Positions 63,437 to 64,000 of a stretch of 64,000 nt of DNA are shown here, in pieces. The first letter of the stretch is position 1; each line of letters opens with the position of its first letter. Location of the stretch: positions 1,364,001 through 1,428,000 of the forward strand of contig NOWV01000004.1 in assembly GCA_003344405.1 (NCBI GenBank). The letters are read 5' to 3'. The notes below the pieces were generated by a model. That model was not told the DNA's origin. It did no database searches and worked only from the letters and a program-made list of their open reading frames with translations. This DNA comes from Trichoplax sp. H2. Its lineage: Eukaryota > Placozoa > Uniplacotomia > Trichoplacea. The translations under genes were made by a program, and so were the position numbers.

Positions 63437-64000
63437 GTAAGTTTACACTTCTTTATGATTAATTTTAATTAACTGCAAGACAATTTTGGAGTCTTCCTAT
63501 TCAACGTTGAAGGTGGCATTATGCTTTACTGTAATAAATAGAGCTCACATTTTTATTTTCCAAATAGTAACTTACACTAATGTTTCCATACACGATACGA
63601 GTATACCACAAACTATCAAAGAAAATTACGTACAGTATAATTGTAATAGATTCTCGCTAGTGGTTTAAGGTAGTCATACCAATTTACCTTTGTATTCATA
63701 TAGCCTCGATCAGTGCTATTACGTATTTATACCGTGATAGTGCGTCATGTATACTACGGTGCTGTACTTATATAATTTGCTTATAAGTTAGTAATCTCGC
63801 TCAAAGTAGGTTATCCACCACGGAATTTATTATTGAATGTCAATGCCATCATCATGTCACGACTGTCGATGTAATCAATTGTTATGACATGGTTATCGAT
63901 TTTAATGTTTCATTACAATATCAGCAATCATTGAGCAACTTATATAATACATGACAATTACTGGCGTAATTAAAACCTTACATTTTTATACCATTGTATC
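63437..64000 (+). other. Intron of ITFG1 extending past the window edge
   Basis: Begins with a GTAAGT donor right after exon 2. I find no acceptor that opens a frame compatible with the phase-2 end or with the next expected FG-GAP sequence. The 60-codon frame at 63486-63668 has no usable acceptor in the right phase. Confidence 0.5.

Noticed and set aside
1-64000. CRISPR arrays, rRNA, tRNA genes, bacterial operons or viral genes
   Set aside because: None seen. All supported genes are spliced eukaryotic genes, and the TGTAC fields have no repeat-spacer regularity. A tRNA scan was not possible by eye, so small RNA genes could be missed.

Overview
This window is nuclear DNA from an intron-dense, AT-rich animal genome. 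Every confident gene is split into many short exons with GT-AG introns. The families are animal housekeeping or ciliary types: complex I NDUFS3 with a presequence exon, COP9 signalosome subunit 4, an LPCAT1/2-type acyltransferase with EF-hands, ITFG1/TIP, and ANKUB1-like proteins. The base composition, intron density and gene mix look most like a placozoan (Trichoplax or Hoilungia type). That is an inference from style, not from a search. No prokaryotic, viral or CRISPR features were seen. All gene models were spliced by eye, requiring frame continuity across each junction.

Layout. 1-2850: non-coding, with one perfect palindrome. 2851-27137 (+): a giant coiled-coil gene that I resolve into 82 exons (2282 aa); 41 of these exons are exactly 84 nt. 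28388-30595 (-): NDUFS3, 5 exons, 248 aa. 30596-31463: head-to-head promoter region filled with TGTAC/ACTGTACAGT repeats. 31464-34617 (+): COPS4, 10 exons, 402 aa. 34618-39191: gene-poor. 39192-40304 (+): an unrecognised 146-aa secreted protein, possibly a peptide precursor. 42367-45848 (+) and 47883-52839 (+): two tandem ubiquitin-like plus ankyrin genes, ANKUB1-like and divergent from each other. 54709-60995 (+): LPCAT1/2, 15 exons, 524 aa. 60996-62533: repeats, including a 58-bp tandem duplication, TGTAC blocks and an inverted-repeat element. 62534 onward (+): the first two exons of ITFG1/TIP, running off the window.

The main discovery candidate is the architecture of the giant coiled-coil gene. 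Exons 7-70 (64 exons, residues about 210-1989) are all separated by phase-0 introns. In 51 of them the length is a whole number of heptads, in 12 it is heptads plus one hendecad (4 mod 7), and one is 17 residues. Exons generally start on a hydrophobic core position, so the protein is a polymer of exons that each carry an interchangeable, register-preserving coiled-coil cassette. The intron before exon 44 still holds two decayed partial copies of that exon in tandem, which suggests how the gene grew.

The genes do not form one pathway. NDUFS3 and COPS4 share a bidirectional promoter region. The ANKUB1-like pair looks like a local duplication. The coiled-coil gene and the ANKUB1-like genes could both be ciliary or cytoskeletal, but the sequence does not prove this.
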